Source of the DNA: DASUZB01 sp035535495
GTDB taxonomy: Bacteria > Actinomycetota > CALGFH01
Direction: 5' to 3'
Assembly: GCA_035535495.1 (NCBI GenBank)
Contig: DATLQA010000158.1
Span: 1 to 23,776 of the forward strand
Length of the DNA stretch: 23,776 bases
The translations under genes were made by a program, and so were the position numbers. The notes under the pieces are model-generated. The model was given only the letters and a program-made list of their open reading frames with translations. It searched no databases and was not told the origin of the DNA. This document shows positions 1 to 7,537 of the stretch, piece by piece (position 1 is the first letter of the stretch; each line of letters begins with the position of its first letter).

Positions 1-531
1 CTCGTCGACCACGCGCTTGCCCCTGCGCCAGGAGGTCTCCGACAGGCTCCGTCCCGGTGCCGGGCCGAGTGACAAGCCCGGCAGCAGCAGGGCGAGGCCG
101 AGGGCGCCGGCCGCGCCGACCAGCAGCCGCACCAGGAACGAGCGCCGCGAGCCCTGGCGCAGCGCCGGGCCGGCCTCCTCCTCGAACGCCTCCACCAGGG
201 CCAGGCGGCTCTCCTCGCCGGTGGTGAACTCGTGCCGGTCCTCGACCGCCTCGCGGGCGGCGAGCAGGCGCTCCCCCCAGAGCACGATACCGATGCCGAA
301 CGCCCCCAGCGCGACCGCGAACAGGATCCCTTCGACCTGGGTGTCGCCGCCGCTGAAGTAGACGAAGAACAGGGCAACGCCGGCCAGGATCGCCACCACG
401 AAGCAGGCGGCGATGATGCGGGCGGCGCGCTGCTGGTCGCGGCTGAGCGCGCCGTCGCTGGCCGCCGCGCCCCTGCCGGGCGGCCGGGGCGCCGGCTCGG
501 CCGGCTCCGCCTGGCGCTGGTCCTCGTCCAC
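1..531 (-). CDS. qcrA: Cytochrome bc1 complex Rieske iron-sulfur subunit, N-terminal part
   Basis: QcrA carries the Rieske cluster of the menaquinol-cytochrome c oxidoreductase in the plasma membrane. Only the first 177 codons are here; the gene runs off the left edge, so the Rieske domain itself is not seen. The visible part has an acidic soluble N-terminus, then hydrophobic segments near residues 38-55, 63-80 and 135-152, the multi-helix anchor typical of actinobacterial QcrA. It ends in TSWRRGKRVVDE, which matches the start of the conserved QcrA extracytoplasmic part. GTG at 531 is preceded by AGGGAG at a spacing of 8. It lies 61 bases after qcrC on the same strand, the usual qcrC-qcrA(-qcrB) order. 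The call rests on the anchor pattern, the junction motif and the order. Confidence 0.88.
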   Translation of the reverse strand, partial: MDEDQRQAEPAEPAPRPPGRGAAASDGALSRDQQRAARIIAACFVVAILAGVALFFVYFSGGDTQVEGILFAVALGAFGIGIVLWGERLLAAREAVEDRHEFTTGEESRLALVEAFEEEAGPALRQGSRRSFLVRLLVGAAGALGLALLLPGLSLGPAPGRSLSETSWRRGKRVVDE

Positions 532-592
532 TCGCTCGACTCCCTACAGGTTCGTCATTCCGGCACGGTAGCGGCCCGCCGGCCGCATGGTC

Positions 593-1351
593 TCAGTGCT
601 TGCCGCCCACCACCTTGGCGAACAGGACCAGCAGCCCGAGGCCGATCAGCCAGGCGACGAAGCCCTCGGGGACCGGTCCCTTGCCGCCGATCGGGAAGCC
701 GCCGGGGTTGTCGGTGTTCTCGTCGAGGGTCTCGACATAGGCGGCGATGGAGTTCACCCCGGCGGCGTCGAAGTCGCCGCCGCCGAACACCGGCATGTTG
801 CCCGGCCCGATCTTCATCGCCTCGCCGACGGTGAGCGCGTCGACCCCCTGCAGGGTCGGTGCCACGTCCTGGCCGCCGACCGCCGCGCCGGCGCCGTTCA
901 TGCCGTGGCAGGCCGCGCAGGACTGGGAGTACAGGTCCCGTCCCCGCTCGACGTCGCCCTGGCTCGGGTCGACCGTGGGGATGTCACGGTCGCCGACGGC
1001 GTCGCCGACGTAGAGGGCGAGCGCGCTGGTCTCGGACTGGTTGAACACCGGCTCGCCCCGCACCGCCGGCCCGGTGGTCGAACGCCACGGCATCCGCCCG
1101 CTGCGCAGCGCCCAGTCGACCGCGGCCGCGCCGCCGACGTCCTTGAGGGACGGGACGGTCGAGTAGTTGCTCGGCCCGGCGGGGTTCGGGCCGTGGCAGG
1201 AGGAACACGACTGCTGGTAGAGCTGGCGGCCGAACGACTCGGTGTCCTGGCTCCCGGCGGACCGGACGCTGCTGGCGCCATGGCCCGTGGCCGGCAGGAA
1301 CAGCAGCGTGAGCAGGCCGATCGCGGTCAGTGGCACGAGGGTCCGTCGCAA
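593..1351 (-). CDS. qcrC: Cytochrome bc1 complex diheme cytochrome c subunit
   Basis: QcrC passes electrons from the bc complex toward cytochrome aa3 oxidase on the outer face of the membrane. The 252-residue product has an N-terminal membrane segment (about 5-22), two haem-binding CxxCH motifs (CSSCH at 49-53 and CAACH at 145-149), likely axial methionines in RMPW (about 87) and NMPVF, and a C-terminal membrane helix ending KVVGGKH. Two c-type haems between two membrane segments is the actinobacterial QcrC design. I chose the TTG at 1351 because GAAGGAG lies 5 bases upstream; the frame stays open to an ATG at 1417, but that ATG overlaps the likely -10 box. The gene is probably cotranscribed with qcrA and is divergent from the dioxygenase gene. 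Confidence 0.93.
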   Translation of the reverse strand: MRRTLVPLTAIGLLTLLFLPATGHGASSVRSAGSQDTESFGRQLYQQSCSSCHGPNPAGPSNYSTVPSLKDVGGAAAVDWALRSGRMPWRSTTGPAVRGEPVFNQSETSALALYVGDAVGDRDIPTVDPSQGDVERGRDLYSQSCAACHGMNGAGAAVGGQDVAPTLQGVDALTVGEAMKIGPGNMPVFGGGDFDAAGVNSIAAYVETLDENTDNPGGFPIGGKGPVPEGFVAWLIGLGLLVLFAKVVGGKH

Positions 1352-1415
1352 GCTCGCTCCTTCGGGCTCAAGGCGCCCCGGCCCGGCTATGGTGCCTCTC
1401 GGTGGCTCCGGTTGC

Positions 1416-1421
1416 ATGCTA
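1416..1421 (-). promoter_or_regulatory. Candidate -10 box for qcrC-qcrA
   Basis: The minus strand reads TAGCAT, of TAnnnT type, about 65 bases before the TTG start of qcrC, which gives a leader near 58 nt. No convincing -35 is seen. Confidence 0.4.
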
Positions 1422-1500
1422 TGGCGCCCGGGTTCGCGTCGGCAACGAAGCAGACCTGCCGAGCTTCGATCGCAGAGGTGCCGCCGTGCGGCGGCAGCGA

Positions 1501-1506
1501 TAGGCT
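1501..1506 (+). promoter_or_regulatory. Candidate -10 box for tryptophan 2,3-dioxygenase
   Basis: TAGGCT lies 99 bases before the GTG start in a GC-rich intergenic stretch. A 7-bp hairpin with loop GTGC (1479-1496) sits just upstream and has no assigned role. No -35 box is clear. Nothing else is seen in the 253-base gap 1352-1604. Confidence 0.33.
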
Positions 1507-1604
1507 CAGCCGGTGGGCGGCTGGGGTTGGGCGGGTCCGGGTCGAGGGTGCGGCGCCACGGCTGGGAGCGTGCGCGGACGGCGCGAAAGGCTGGTGGGGA
1601 CAGG

Positions 1605-2405
1605 GTGGAGGAGCTGACCTACGGCAGCTACCTGCGGATCGACGAGCTGCTCGGGCTGCAGCATCCCCGCTCGCAGCCGCCCCACCCGGAGGAACTGCAC
1701 TTCATCATCGTCCACCAGGCCCTCGAGCTGTGGATGAAGCTGGCCCTGCACGACCTCGAACGGATCGTCGCCGAGCTCGACGCGGACGCCCACGCCCGCG
1801 CGCTCGCCTTGCAGGGCAGGGTCAACGCCAACCTCGCCACCGGGCTCGACCAGATGCGCAGCCTGCACACCCTGCCGCCGTGGGCGCTGCAGCAGTTCCG
1901 CAGCTACCTGGGGACGGCGTCGGGCTCCCAGTCGCGGCAGTTCCGCGAGCTGGAGCTGCTCTCCGGGCTGCGGGACCCCGCCTACCTGAAATCCCTGGAG
2001 ATCGAGTACGGCGGCGAGCTGCCGCCGGCGCTGGCCGTGCGGCTGGCCCAGCGCTCCCTGGCGGAGGCGCACGCCGACGCGGCCGTCCGGCTCGGCCTGA
2101 GCGACGTGGCCGCATGGGCCGACTTCTACGCCGACCCGGGCGGGCATGCCGACTTCTACCTGCTCTGCGAGGCGCTGGTCGACTACGACACCACCTGGAC
2201 GCGCTGGCGCCAGGAGCACATCGCGCTGGTCGAGCGGACCCTTGGCCTGCACGCCCGCGGCACCGGCGGCATGGCGCTCAAGTACCTGGAGCACACCCTG
2301 CGCTACCGGTTCTTCCCGGGGCTGTGGGCGCTCCGCGACGAGCTGGTCGTCCGCGGCGGCGGTGAGCTGATCGGCAGACCTGAGCGGCCCGTGGCAGGCT
2401 ACTAG
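1605..2405 (+). CDS. kynA: Tryptophan 2,3-dioxygenase
   Basis: This haem dioxygenase opens the indole ring of L-tryptophan to N-formylkynurenine, the first step of the kynurenine route, in the cytoplasm. The 266-residue product starts ELTYGSYLRIDELLGLQ, as the family does. It has the FIIVHQALELWMKL motif with the substrate-contacting His37, the probable haem-ligand His205 in EHIALVER, the RGTGG turn, and RFFPGLWALRDE near the end. Length is slightly below the usual 270-290 residues. GTG at 1605 was chosen because the conserved family sequence begins right after it and a GGGGACAGG stretch precedes it; the longer open frame upstream has no family similarity. No kynureninase or formamidase gene is nearby, so the fate of the product is not shown here. 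Confidence 0.93.
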   Translation: MEELTYGSYLRIDELLGLQHPRSQPPHPEELHFIIVHQALELWMKLALHDLERIVAELDADAHARALALQGRVNANLATGLDQMRSLHTLPPWALQQFRSYLGTASGSQSRQFRELELLSGLRDPAYLKSLEIEYGGELPPALAVRLAQRSLAEAHADAAVRLGLSDVAAWADFYADPGGHADFYLLCEALVDYDTTWTRWRQEHIALVERTLGLHARGTGGMALKYLEHTLRYRFFPGLWALRDELVVRGGGELIGRPERPVAGY

Positions 2406-2456
2406 ATGCGCGATGGCGCCCTGACGGGCGCGTCCGGGTGACGAGAGGGGCGTGAG

Positions 2457-3419
2457 GTGGAGTACCGCCGGTTGGGCGCCAGCGGCGTGCGGGTCAGCGA
2501 GATCGGGCTCGGCTCGTGGCTCACCTACGGGGTGGGGGTCGAGGCCGAGCGGGCCAAGGGCATCGTCGCGCGGGCGTACGACCTTGGGGTGAACTTCTTC
2601 GACACCGCCAACGCCTACGGCAGGGGCGCGGCCGAGCGGGTCCTCGGCGAGGCCCTGGCCGGCTACCCGCGCGACTCCTACGTGCTGGCCACCAAGGTGT
2701 TCTTCCCGATGGGCGACGGGCCCAACGACGGCGGGCTGTCCCGCAAGCACGTCCTCGAGCAGTGCGACGCCAGCCTGCGGCGGCTCGGCACCGACTACAT
2801 CGACCTGTACCAGTGCCACCGCTACGACGACGAGACCCCGCTCGACGAGACCTTGCGGGCGCTCGACGACCTGGTGCGCCGCGGCAAGGTGCTGTACGTC
2901 GGGGTGAGCGAGTGGACCGCCGACCAGATCGCCGCCGCGCTGCGCATCGCCGACGACCTCGGCCTCGACCGGATGGTGTCGAACCAGCCCGAGTACTCGA
3001 TCCTGCAGCGCCGCATCGAGGCCGAAGTGGTGCCGCTCTGCGCCGAGGAGGGCGTCGGCCAGGTGGTCTGGTCGCCGCTCGCCCAGGGGGTGCTGACCGG
3101 CAAGTACCGCAAGGGCGAGGCCCGCCCACCGGACAGCCGCGCCGCCAGCCGCAAGATGGGCATGTTCGTGGGCCACTGGCTCACCGACGAGGTCCTCGAC
3201 GGGGTGGAGCGCCTGCGGGTGGTGGCCGCCGAGGCGGGCATGTCCATGGCCCAGCTGGCGCTGGCATGGGTGCTGCGCGAGCGGAACGTCGCCTCGGCGA
3301 TCGTCGGCGCGACCCGGCCGGAGCAGATCGAGGAGAACTGCGCGGCCGCCGGCCGCACCCTGGACGACGACGTGCTGACCGCGATCGACAAGGCGGTCGG
3401 GGAGGTCCTCGACCGATGA
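2457..3419 (+). CDS. Aldo/keto reductase, Kv-beta/YghZ-like
   Basis: This is a cytoplasmic NADPH-dependent oxidoreductase that reduces aldehydes or ketones. At 320 residues it has the full TIM-barrel family length. The catalytic tetrad is visible: Asp49 and Tyr54 in FFDTANAYG, Lys80 in LATK and His121 in YQCHRYD. The cofactor end is present as SPLAQGVLTGKY and AIVGATRPEQIEEN. MEYRRLGASGVRVSEIGLG is a classic start for the family. GTG at 2457 has GAGAGGGG just upstream. The gene follows the dioxygenase by 51 bases and its stop overlaps the lgt start by four bases (ATGA), so the three may share a transcript, although no functional link is evident. The physiological substrate cannot be read from sequence. 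Confidence 0.92.
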   Translation: MEYRRLGASGVRVSEIGLGSWLTYGVGVEAERAKGIVARAYDLGVNFFDTANAYGRGAAERVLGEALAGYPRDSYVLATKVFFPMGDGPNDGGLSRKHVLEQCDASLRRLGTDYIDLYQCHRYDDETPLDETLRALDDLVRRGKVLYVGVSEWTADQIAAALRIADDLGLDRMVSNQPEYSILQRRIEAEVVPLCAEEGVGQVVWSPLAQGVLTGKYRKGEARPPDSRAASRKMGMFVGHWLTDEVLDGVERLRVVAAEAGMSMAQLALAWVLRERNVASAIVGATRPEQIEENCAAAGRTLDDDVLTAIDKAVGEVLDR

Positions 3420-4477
3420 GCCCGCTGGCGTACATCCCGCCGCCACCCACCAACGGCATCCAGGTCGGCCCGCTCTTCTTCCACCTGTACGGCCTGTGCA
3501 TCGCACTCGGCATCCTGGCCGCCGTCTCGCTCGCCCGGCGGCGCTGGCAGCAGGCCGGCCACGACCCGTCCGAACTGGAACGCGCGGCCTTCTGGGGCGT
3601 GCTGGCCGGCTTCGTCGGCGGCCGGCTCGGCTACGTGGCCACCCACACCGGCGACTTCCAGGGCCGCTGGCTGCACGTGGTCGCCATCTGGGAGGGCGGC
3701 CTGGCGCTGTACGGCGGGCTCACGCTGGGGCTCGCGGTTGGTGCGCTGGTCGCCTGGCGGCAGGGCCTGCCGGTGCTCGAGGCGCTGGACGCCGCCATCC
3801 CGGGCATCCCGCTGGCGCAGGCGTTCGGCCGCTGGGGCAACTACTTCAACCAGGAGCTGTTCGGCACGCCGACGAAGCTGCCCTGGGCCTTGGAGGTCGA
3901 GCCCCAGTACCGGCCGGACCGCTACGCGGGCTTCGAGACGTTCCACCCCACCTTCCTGTACGAATCGCTCTACAACCTGGTGGTCGTCGCGGTGCTGATC
4001 TGGATCGGCCGCACCAGGCGGCTGCGCGCCGGCAGCCTGGTGCTGTGCTACGCGATCCTCTACGCGACCGGCCGCTTCCTGCTGGAGCTGCTGCGCACCG
4101 ACACCACCTACCGGCTGGCGGGGCTGTCCCGCAACGCCTACGTGTCGATCCTGGTGGTGGTGGCCGCCGCGACCGTCCTGGTGCTGCGCGAGCGCCGCGG
4201 CCGCGACCAGGCGGAAGCGGAGCCGGCCGCGGAGGACGCGACGGCCGAGGGTGAGCGGGCGGAACGCGAGGCCACCGAGCCGGCGGACGGCGAGGCCACC
4301 GCGGCGACCTCCGGCGACGACGCCGTGGAGGTGGAGGCCCCCGCCGACGACGCCGTGGACGCGGCGGCCGAGGACGAGGCCACCGGCGCCGGCGAGGCCC
4401 CAGCCGCGGAGGAAGCTACCGGCGAGCCAACCGCGACCGGGGAGGCCGAGCGGCAGGGCCAGCCGGAGCGCCGCTAA
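3416..4477 (+). CDS. lgt: Prolipoprotein diacylglyceryl transferase
   Basis: Lgt moves diacylglycerol from phosphatidylglycerol to the lipobox cysteine of prolipoproteins in the cytoplasmic membrane. The 353-residue protein is polytopic. It has FFHLYGLCIALGIL near residue 21, WEGGLALYGGLTLG (92-105), the family signature GRWGNYFNQELFG (138-150, including the essential Arg139) and HPTFLYESLYNL (177-188). Tyr99 stands where E. coli has His103. After the last helix (about 243-258) there is a tail of roughly 90 residues rich in Ala, Glu, Asp and Thr; such tails occur in some actinobacterial Lgt proteins, but this one is long. The ATG overlaps the reductase stop (ATGA). A lipobox substrate is encoded at 10774. 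Confidence 0.95.
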   Translation: MSPLAYIPPPPTNGIQVGPLFFHLYGLCIALGILAAVSLARRRWQQAGHDPSELERAAFWGVLAGFVGGRLGYVATHTGDFQGRWLHVVAIWEGGLALYGGLTLGLAVGALVAWRQGLPVLEALDAAIPGIPLAQAFGRWGNYFNQELFGTPTKLPWALEVEPQYRPDRYAGFETFHPTFLYESLYNLVVVAVLIWIGRTRRLRAGSLVLCYAILYATGRFLLELLRTDTTYRLAGLSRNAYVSILVVVAAATVLVLRERRGRDQAEAEPAAEDATAEGERAEREATEPADGEATAATSGDDAVEVEAPADDAVDAAAEDEATGAGEAPAAEEATGEPTATGEAERQGQPERR

Positions 4478-4496
4478 CCCGCGCTGGCCGCCGCCG

Positions 4497-5711
4497 TCAG
4501 ACGGGGTCGCGGGCCAGCGGGCAGCTCATGCAGCGGGGCCCGCCGCGGCCCCTGCCGAGCTCGAAGCCGGGGATGGTGAGCACCTCCACGCCGCCGTCGC
4601 GCAGGCGCTGGTTGGTGTCGACGTTGCGCTCGTAGGCGACCACCACGCCGGGCGAGATGGCCAGCAGGTTGTTGCCGTCGTCCCACTGCTCGCGGGCGGC
4701 CAGCATGGCGTTGCCGCCGGTCTCGAAGCTGCGGACGCGGGGCAGGTCGAGGACCCGCCCGAGGGTGACGAGCAGGTCGTCGTCGTCGGCCACGTCGAGG
4801 TGGCGGTCCGGGCCCGGCGTGATCACGTACGGGCGCAGCCGCTGCCTGAGGCCCGGGTAGATCACGAAGGCATCGTGGTCGACCTGGGTCAGCACCGTGT
4901 CCAGGTGCATGTACGCCCGCGTCTTGGGCAGCTCCACCGCGACCACCGCGCGCAACACGCCCGCCTCGAACATCCCGCGCGCCAGCGCCTCCACGCCTTG
5001 GGGGGTGGTCCGCTCACCGATGCCGACCAGCAGCACGCCGTCGCCGATGACGAGCAGGTCGCCGCCCTCCACCACCGCCGGGTAGTGGTCGAGGCCGTCG
5101 CCGCCGTACCACACCGGGAACTCCGCGGCGGCGAACATCGGGTGGTGGCGGTAGACGGTCTCCAGGTGGATGGTCTCGCGCCGCCGGGCCGGGAAGGCCA
5201 TCGGGTTGATCGAGACGCCCCCGTACATCCAGGCCGAGCTGTCGCGCATGAACATCTGGTTGGGCAGCGGCGGGAGCACGAAGGTGGTCGGCTCGAAGCT
5301 CACCCCCACCACCCCGTCCGGGTGGAACGGCAGGTCCTCCCCGATGACCCCGCCGACCAGGTACCTGACCAGCTCGGCGGGTGGCAGCGACTCGAACCAT
5401 TCGCGCAGCTCGGGGGCGAGGCCCTTGCCGAACGCGTCCAGGGTGACCACCCGGTCGAGCAGCTCCTTGCGGGCCGGCTCCAGGGCCATCGTGTCGGCCA
5501 GCAGGTCGGCCAGCTCGAACACCTCGACACCGTGGGCGCGTAGCAGCGCCGCGAAGGCGTCGTGCTCGGCCTGGGCCTGGTCGACCCACATGATCTCGTC
5601 GAACAGCAGCTCGTCGACGTTGGACGGGGTGAGCCGCTGGAGCTCCAGGTCGGGCCGGTGCAGCAGGACCATGCGGAGGTTGCCGATCTCGGACTCCACG
5701 GCGAAACGCAT
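4497..5711 (-). CDS. arcA: Arginine deiminase
   Basis: This enzyme hydrolyses L-arginine to citrulline and ammonia in the cytoplasm. The 404-residue product spans the usual length. It shows SEIGNLRMVLLHRP at the N-terminus, FMRDSSAWMYGG (substrate-binding Asp), YMHLDTVLT (the His-Asp pair), RSFETGGN, and the C-terminal GRGGPRCMSCPLARDP with the nucleophile at Cys394. ATG at 5711 has AGGAG five bases upstream; the frame is open further upstream, but that part is low-complexity and unlike the family. It converges on lgt with only 19 bases between stops. No ornithine carbamoyltransferase, carbamate kinase or arginine-ornithine antiporter gene is beside it, so it may supply citrulline or ammonia alone, or the rest of the pathway lies elsewhere. 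Confidence 0.95.
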   Translation of the reverse strand: MRFAVESEIGNLRMVLLHRPDLELQRLTPSNVDELLFDEIMWVDQAQAEHDAFAALLRAHGVEVFELADLLADTMALEPARKELLDRVVTLDAFGKGLAPELREWFESLPPAELVRYLVGGVIGEDLPFHPDGVVGVSFEPTTFVLPPLPNQMFMRDSSAWMYGGVSINPMAFPARRRETIHLETVYRHHPMFAAAEFPVWYGGDGLDHYPAVVEGGDLLVIGDGVLLVGIGERTTPQGVEALARGMFEAGVLRAVVAVELPKTRAYMHLDTVLTQVDHDAFVIYPGLRQRLRPYVITPGPDRHLDVADDDDLLVTLGRVLDLPRVRSFETGGNAMLAAREQWDDGNNLLAISPGVVVAYERNVDTNQRLRDGGVEVLTIPGFELGRGRGGPRCMSCPLARDPV

Positions 5712-5775
5712 GCCCGCTCCTGGTCGCTCGGCGCCCCTCCGGCCCCCGTTGGCTGTCGGGATCGGCACTGCGGGA

Positions 5776-5781
5776 AGGCTA
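5776..5781 (-). promoter_or_regulatory. Candidate -10 box for arginine deiminase
   Basis: The minus strand reads TAGCCT about 65 bases before the ATG, giving a leader near 58 nt. No -35 box is evident. Confidence 0.38.
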
Positions 5782-5814
5782 CCAGGCGGGTCCCGGACCG
5801 ACGGGGACCGGCGC

Positions 5815-5867
5815 GGGAATCGTTCCCTTGGAATCTCGATTGAGTCTCTTGCCGCCTGCCTCATAAC
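5815..5867 (+). promoter_or_regulatory. Candidate promoter region of the first stress-like gene
   Basis: Two readings are possible. GGGAAT (5815-5820), 18 bases, then ATTG (5839-5842) resembles the SigR-type disulfide-stress promoter GGGAAT-N18-GTT with one mismatch. Alternatively TTGAGT (5840-5845), 16 bases, then CATAAC (5862-5867) could be a housekeeping promoter. GGAATC is also directly repeated here, and GGGAATCGTTCCC is partly palindromic. Downstream, 5868-5923 is leader. Confidence 0.33.
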
Positions 5868-5923
5868 AACCGGATAACGCGCGAGTCACACGCGGGTCAC
5901 CCGGTTGCAACGAAGGGAGCGCC

Positions 5924-6361
5924 ATGGCCCGTCACCTCATCGTCGCCCACCAGACCGCGGGCAGCATCGAGCTGGTCGACCGCGTGCTGGAGCTCGCCGA
6001 GCGCGACCCGAAGGCCGAGTTCGTCCTGCTCGTGCCGGCCACGCCCACCGGGCACCTCCTGCACTGGGAGGAGGGCGAGGCGAGGCAGCTCGCCACGCTG
6101 CGTGCCCGGGAGGCGAGCGAGGCACTGCGGACCGCGGGCGTCGAGGTGGTGGCCGCGAGGGTGGGGTCGCATTCCCCGCTCGAGGCGGTCGCCGATGAGC
6201 TGAGCATGCAGCCTGATTACGCCGGCATCGTGGTGTCGACGTTCCCCCCCGGGCTGTCCCGCTGGCTCAGGGTCGACCTGCCCAACCAGCTCCGCCGCCG
6301 CTTCCGCCTGCCCGTCGAGCACGTGGTGGCCGTGCTCTCGGACGTGCGCGCGGCGAGCTGA
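5924..6361 (+). CDS. Small universal-stress-like protein, copy 1
   Basis: This is a 145-residue soluble protein with an alpha/beta pattern: MARHLIVAHQTAG, then EFVLLVPATP, GVEVVAARVG, then YAGIVVSTFPPGLSRWL and LPVEHVVAV. I recognise it as an unnamed actinobacterial family related in fold to universal stress proteins and best known from uncharacterised genes; no enzymatic motif is evident. The STFPPGLSRWLRVDLP segment is the most family-specific part. ATG at 5924 has AAGGGAG seven bases upstream. A second copy at 10185-10622 on the other strand is about 80% identical with the same length. It is monocistronic, with a hairpin after the stop and a possible stress-type promoter upstream. The role in stress is inferred from the fold only. 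Confidence 0.82.
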   Translation: MARHLIVAHQTAGSIELVDRVLELAERDPKAEFVLLVPATPTGHLLHWEEGEARQLATLRAREASEALRTAGVEVVAARVGSHSPLEAVADELSMQPDYAGIVVSTFPPGLSRWLRVDLPNQLRRRFRLPVEHVVAVLSDVRAAS

Positions 6362-6385
6362 GCGAGCCAGGCTGGCAGGTCCTAC

Positions 6386-6416
6386 AGCCCCCGGATGACC
6401 AGGTCATCCGGGGGCT
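6386..6416. terminator. Strong hairpin terminator between convergent genes
   Basis: A perfect 14-bp inverted repeat (AGCCCCCGGATGAC and its complement) encloses a 3-base CAG centre. It lies 25 bases after the stop of the upstream plus-strand gene and 20 bases from the 3' end of the next minus-strand gene. The T-rich tail is weak (TCGCTT), so it may act on both strands without a real U-tract. Confidence 0.72.
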
Positions 6417-6435
6417 TCGCTTGCGGCATGGCGGC

Positions 6436-6891
6436 TCAGCCTGGTTCGAGGCCGCGGCAGCGGACCGCGCCGGCGACCGGCATCGACGCCGAGGTGCCGA
6501 CGGCGAACTCGTCCCAGGTCTGACCGGGCTGGATGTCCTGGCGGAGGCGGACCTCGGCGGTGCCGACCCGCTCGCCCTCCGGGTCGGTCAGGGTCGCCTC
6601 GCACTTGTCGGGGCGGCCTGCCTTCTTGCTCTGGTTGCGGACGTGGAAGACCACCCGGACCTGGTTGCGGCTGCCGGTGACCGGGCCGAGCACGTCGACG
6701 GTGCCCTTGAAGGTGGACCGGTCGGCGTTGTTGGCCAGCTCGATGACGATGCTGATGGCGGTGAACGCGAAGATGGCCACGACCATCACCACCAGGCCGG
6801 TGACCCCGAAGATCTCCCGCCGTCGCGGCGCCGGCGGCTCGGGAGTGGCCTGGTCGGAGGCGGGAGCGGTGTCGGTCACGGGTGGTCCCAT
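6436..6891 (-). CDS. Hypothetical membrane-anchored protein with extracytoplasmic domain
   Basis: The product has 151 residues: a proline-rich cytoplasmic N-terminus, one membrane helix (about 29-51, FGVTGLVVMVVAIFAF), then about 95 residues outside. The outer part reads like a beta-sandwich (VRVVFHVRNQSKKAG, ECEV-like strands, QPGQTWDEF), similar in feel to FxLYD/DUF4352-type extracellular domains, but I cannot assign a family. Cys97 and Cys145 could form a disulfide. The start is uncertain: ATG 6891 is taken, but GTG 6879 has GGGA six bases upstream and may be the true start. It converges on copy 1 of the stress-like gene across the hairpin terminator. The function is unknown. Confidence 0.72.
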   Translation of the reverse strand: MGPPVTDTAPASDQATPEPPAPRRREIFGVTGLVVMVVAIFAFTAISIVIELANNADRSTFKGTVDVLGPVTGSRNQVRVVFHVRNQSKKAGRPDKCEATLTDPEGERVGTAEVRLRQDIQPGQTWDEFAVGTSASMPVAGAVRCRGLEPG

Positions 6892-6937
6892 CGGGCGGCG
6901 TCCACGATCGGGCGTCGGCGGGCCGGCGCCCGCCGCC

Positions 6938-6943
6938 AATCTA
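6938..6943 (-). promoter_or_regulatory. Candidate -10 box for the membrane-anchored hypothetical gene
   Basis: The minus strand reads TAGATT. This gives a leader of about 40 nt to ATG 6891, or 52 nt to GTG 6879, and argues against the TTG at 6939, which would lie inside the box. Confidence 0.38.
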
Positions 6944-7008
6944 GTGCACCCGGCGTGGATGCGCCCACCCGTGCCCGGCGCGGTCAGGACGGCGCGCGGG
7001 CTCCCGGC

Positions 7009-7512
7009 CTAGAGCGGCAGGGACAGCGTGACGGTGATCGGCGGCAGCAGGGTGTGATCGGGCGTGGTGGTGCTGGTGGTCGAGGTCGTCCCCGGCGTGC
7101 GGCCGCCGCTGCTGCTGGTCGTGGCCGCGGCGCCGGCCGCCGGGAGGGTCGTGACCGGCACGCCTCCCTGGGCCCTCGGGCCCGCGGCGCCAGGGACGCC
7201 ACCGGCGCCGGCGGCACCGGGAGCGGTCGCCGCGCCGGCGCCGGCGGGCCCGGGCGCGGCCGCGCCGCCTGGCTGCGCGGCACCCGGCGGGGCGAGGGTG
7301 GTCCCGCCGGCGCCGCTCTGGCCGGGTCCGGGAGTGCCTTCGACCTCCCGCGGAGGCGACGGCGCCTGCACCAGGCTGGCCAGCCCGCCGAGCAGGGCGA
7401 GGGTCGCGACCAGGACCCCCAGCAGGGCCACCACCGCCCGCTGGGTGAAGAACGGGAGCCGGCGCAGGCCCTCCTCCCAGTCGAGCTTGAACTGCCGCCA
7501 CTGTCGCCTCAT
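7009..7512 (-). CDS. Hypothetical secreted or anchored Ala/Gly/Pro/Thr-rich protein
   Basis: This 167-residue protein has a basic N-terminus with a possible amphipathic stretch (RRQWRQFKLDWEEGLRRLPFF). One hydrophobic helix follows (about 26-48, VVALLGVLVATLALLGGLAS). The rest is a long low-complexity region rich in Ala, Gly and Pro that ends in a Ser/Thr run (TTSTTSTTTPDHTLLPP) and a short hydrophobic tail. It looks like a membrane-anchored protein with a disordered outer domain; no catalytic motif is visible. ATG 7512 is taken; an in-frame start 24 bases upstream is possible. The Thr/Ser run resembles the tail of the kinase at 20228, which suggests a common wall-spanning style rather than common function. 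Confidence 0.62.
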   Translation of the reverse strand: MRRQWRQFKLDWEEGLRRLPFFTQRAVVALLGVLVATLALLGGLASLVQAPSPPREVEGTPGPGQSGAGGTTLAPPGAAQPGGAAAPGPAGAGAATAPGAAGAGGVPGAAGPRAQGGVPVTTLPAAGAAATTSSSGGRTPGTTSTTSTTTPDHTLLPPITVTLSLPL

Positions 7513-7537
7513 GGCTCGACAACCTCTGCGTCGCATC

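Noticed and set aside
1506..3506. Long open frame on the minus strand opposite the dioxygenase and aldo/keto reductase genes
   Set aside because: It is a GC-rich shadow frame: its sequence is Gly/Ala/Arg/Val-rich with no family similarity, while the plus strand encodes clear enzymes. The same applies to the long minus frames at 6941-9181 and 17880-20222.
1605..4477. Kynurenine pathway operon
   Set aside because: Only the first enzyme is present; the following genes are an aldo/keto reductase and lgt, neither part of that pathway.
4497..5711. Arginine deiminase energy pathway cluster
   Set aside because: No carbamoyltransferase, carbamate kinase or antiporter gene adjoins it, so only the single enzyme can be claimed.
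6892..6939. Upstream TTG start at 6939 for the membrane-anchored hypothetical protein
   Set aside because: It would lie inside the likely -10 box TAGATT, and the added residues are low-complexity with no ribosome binding site.
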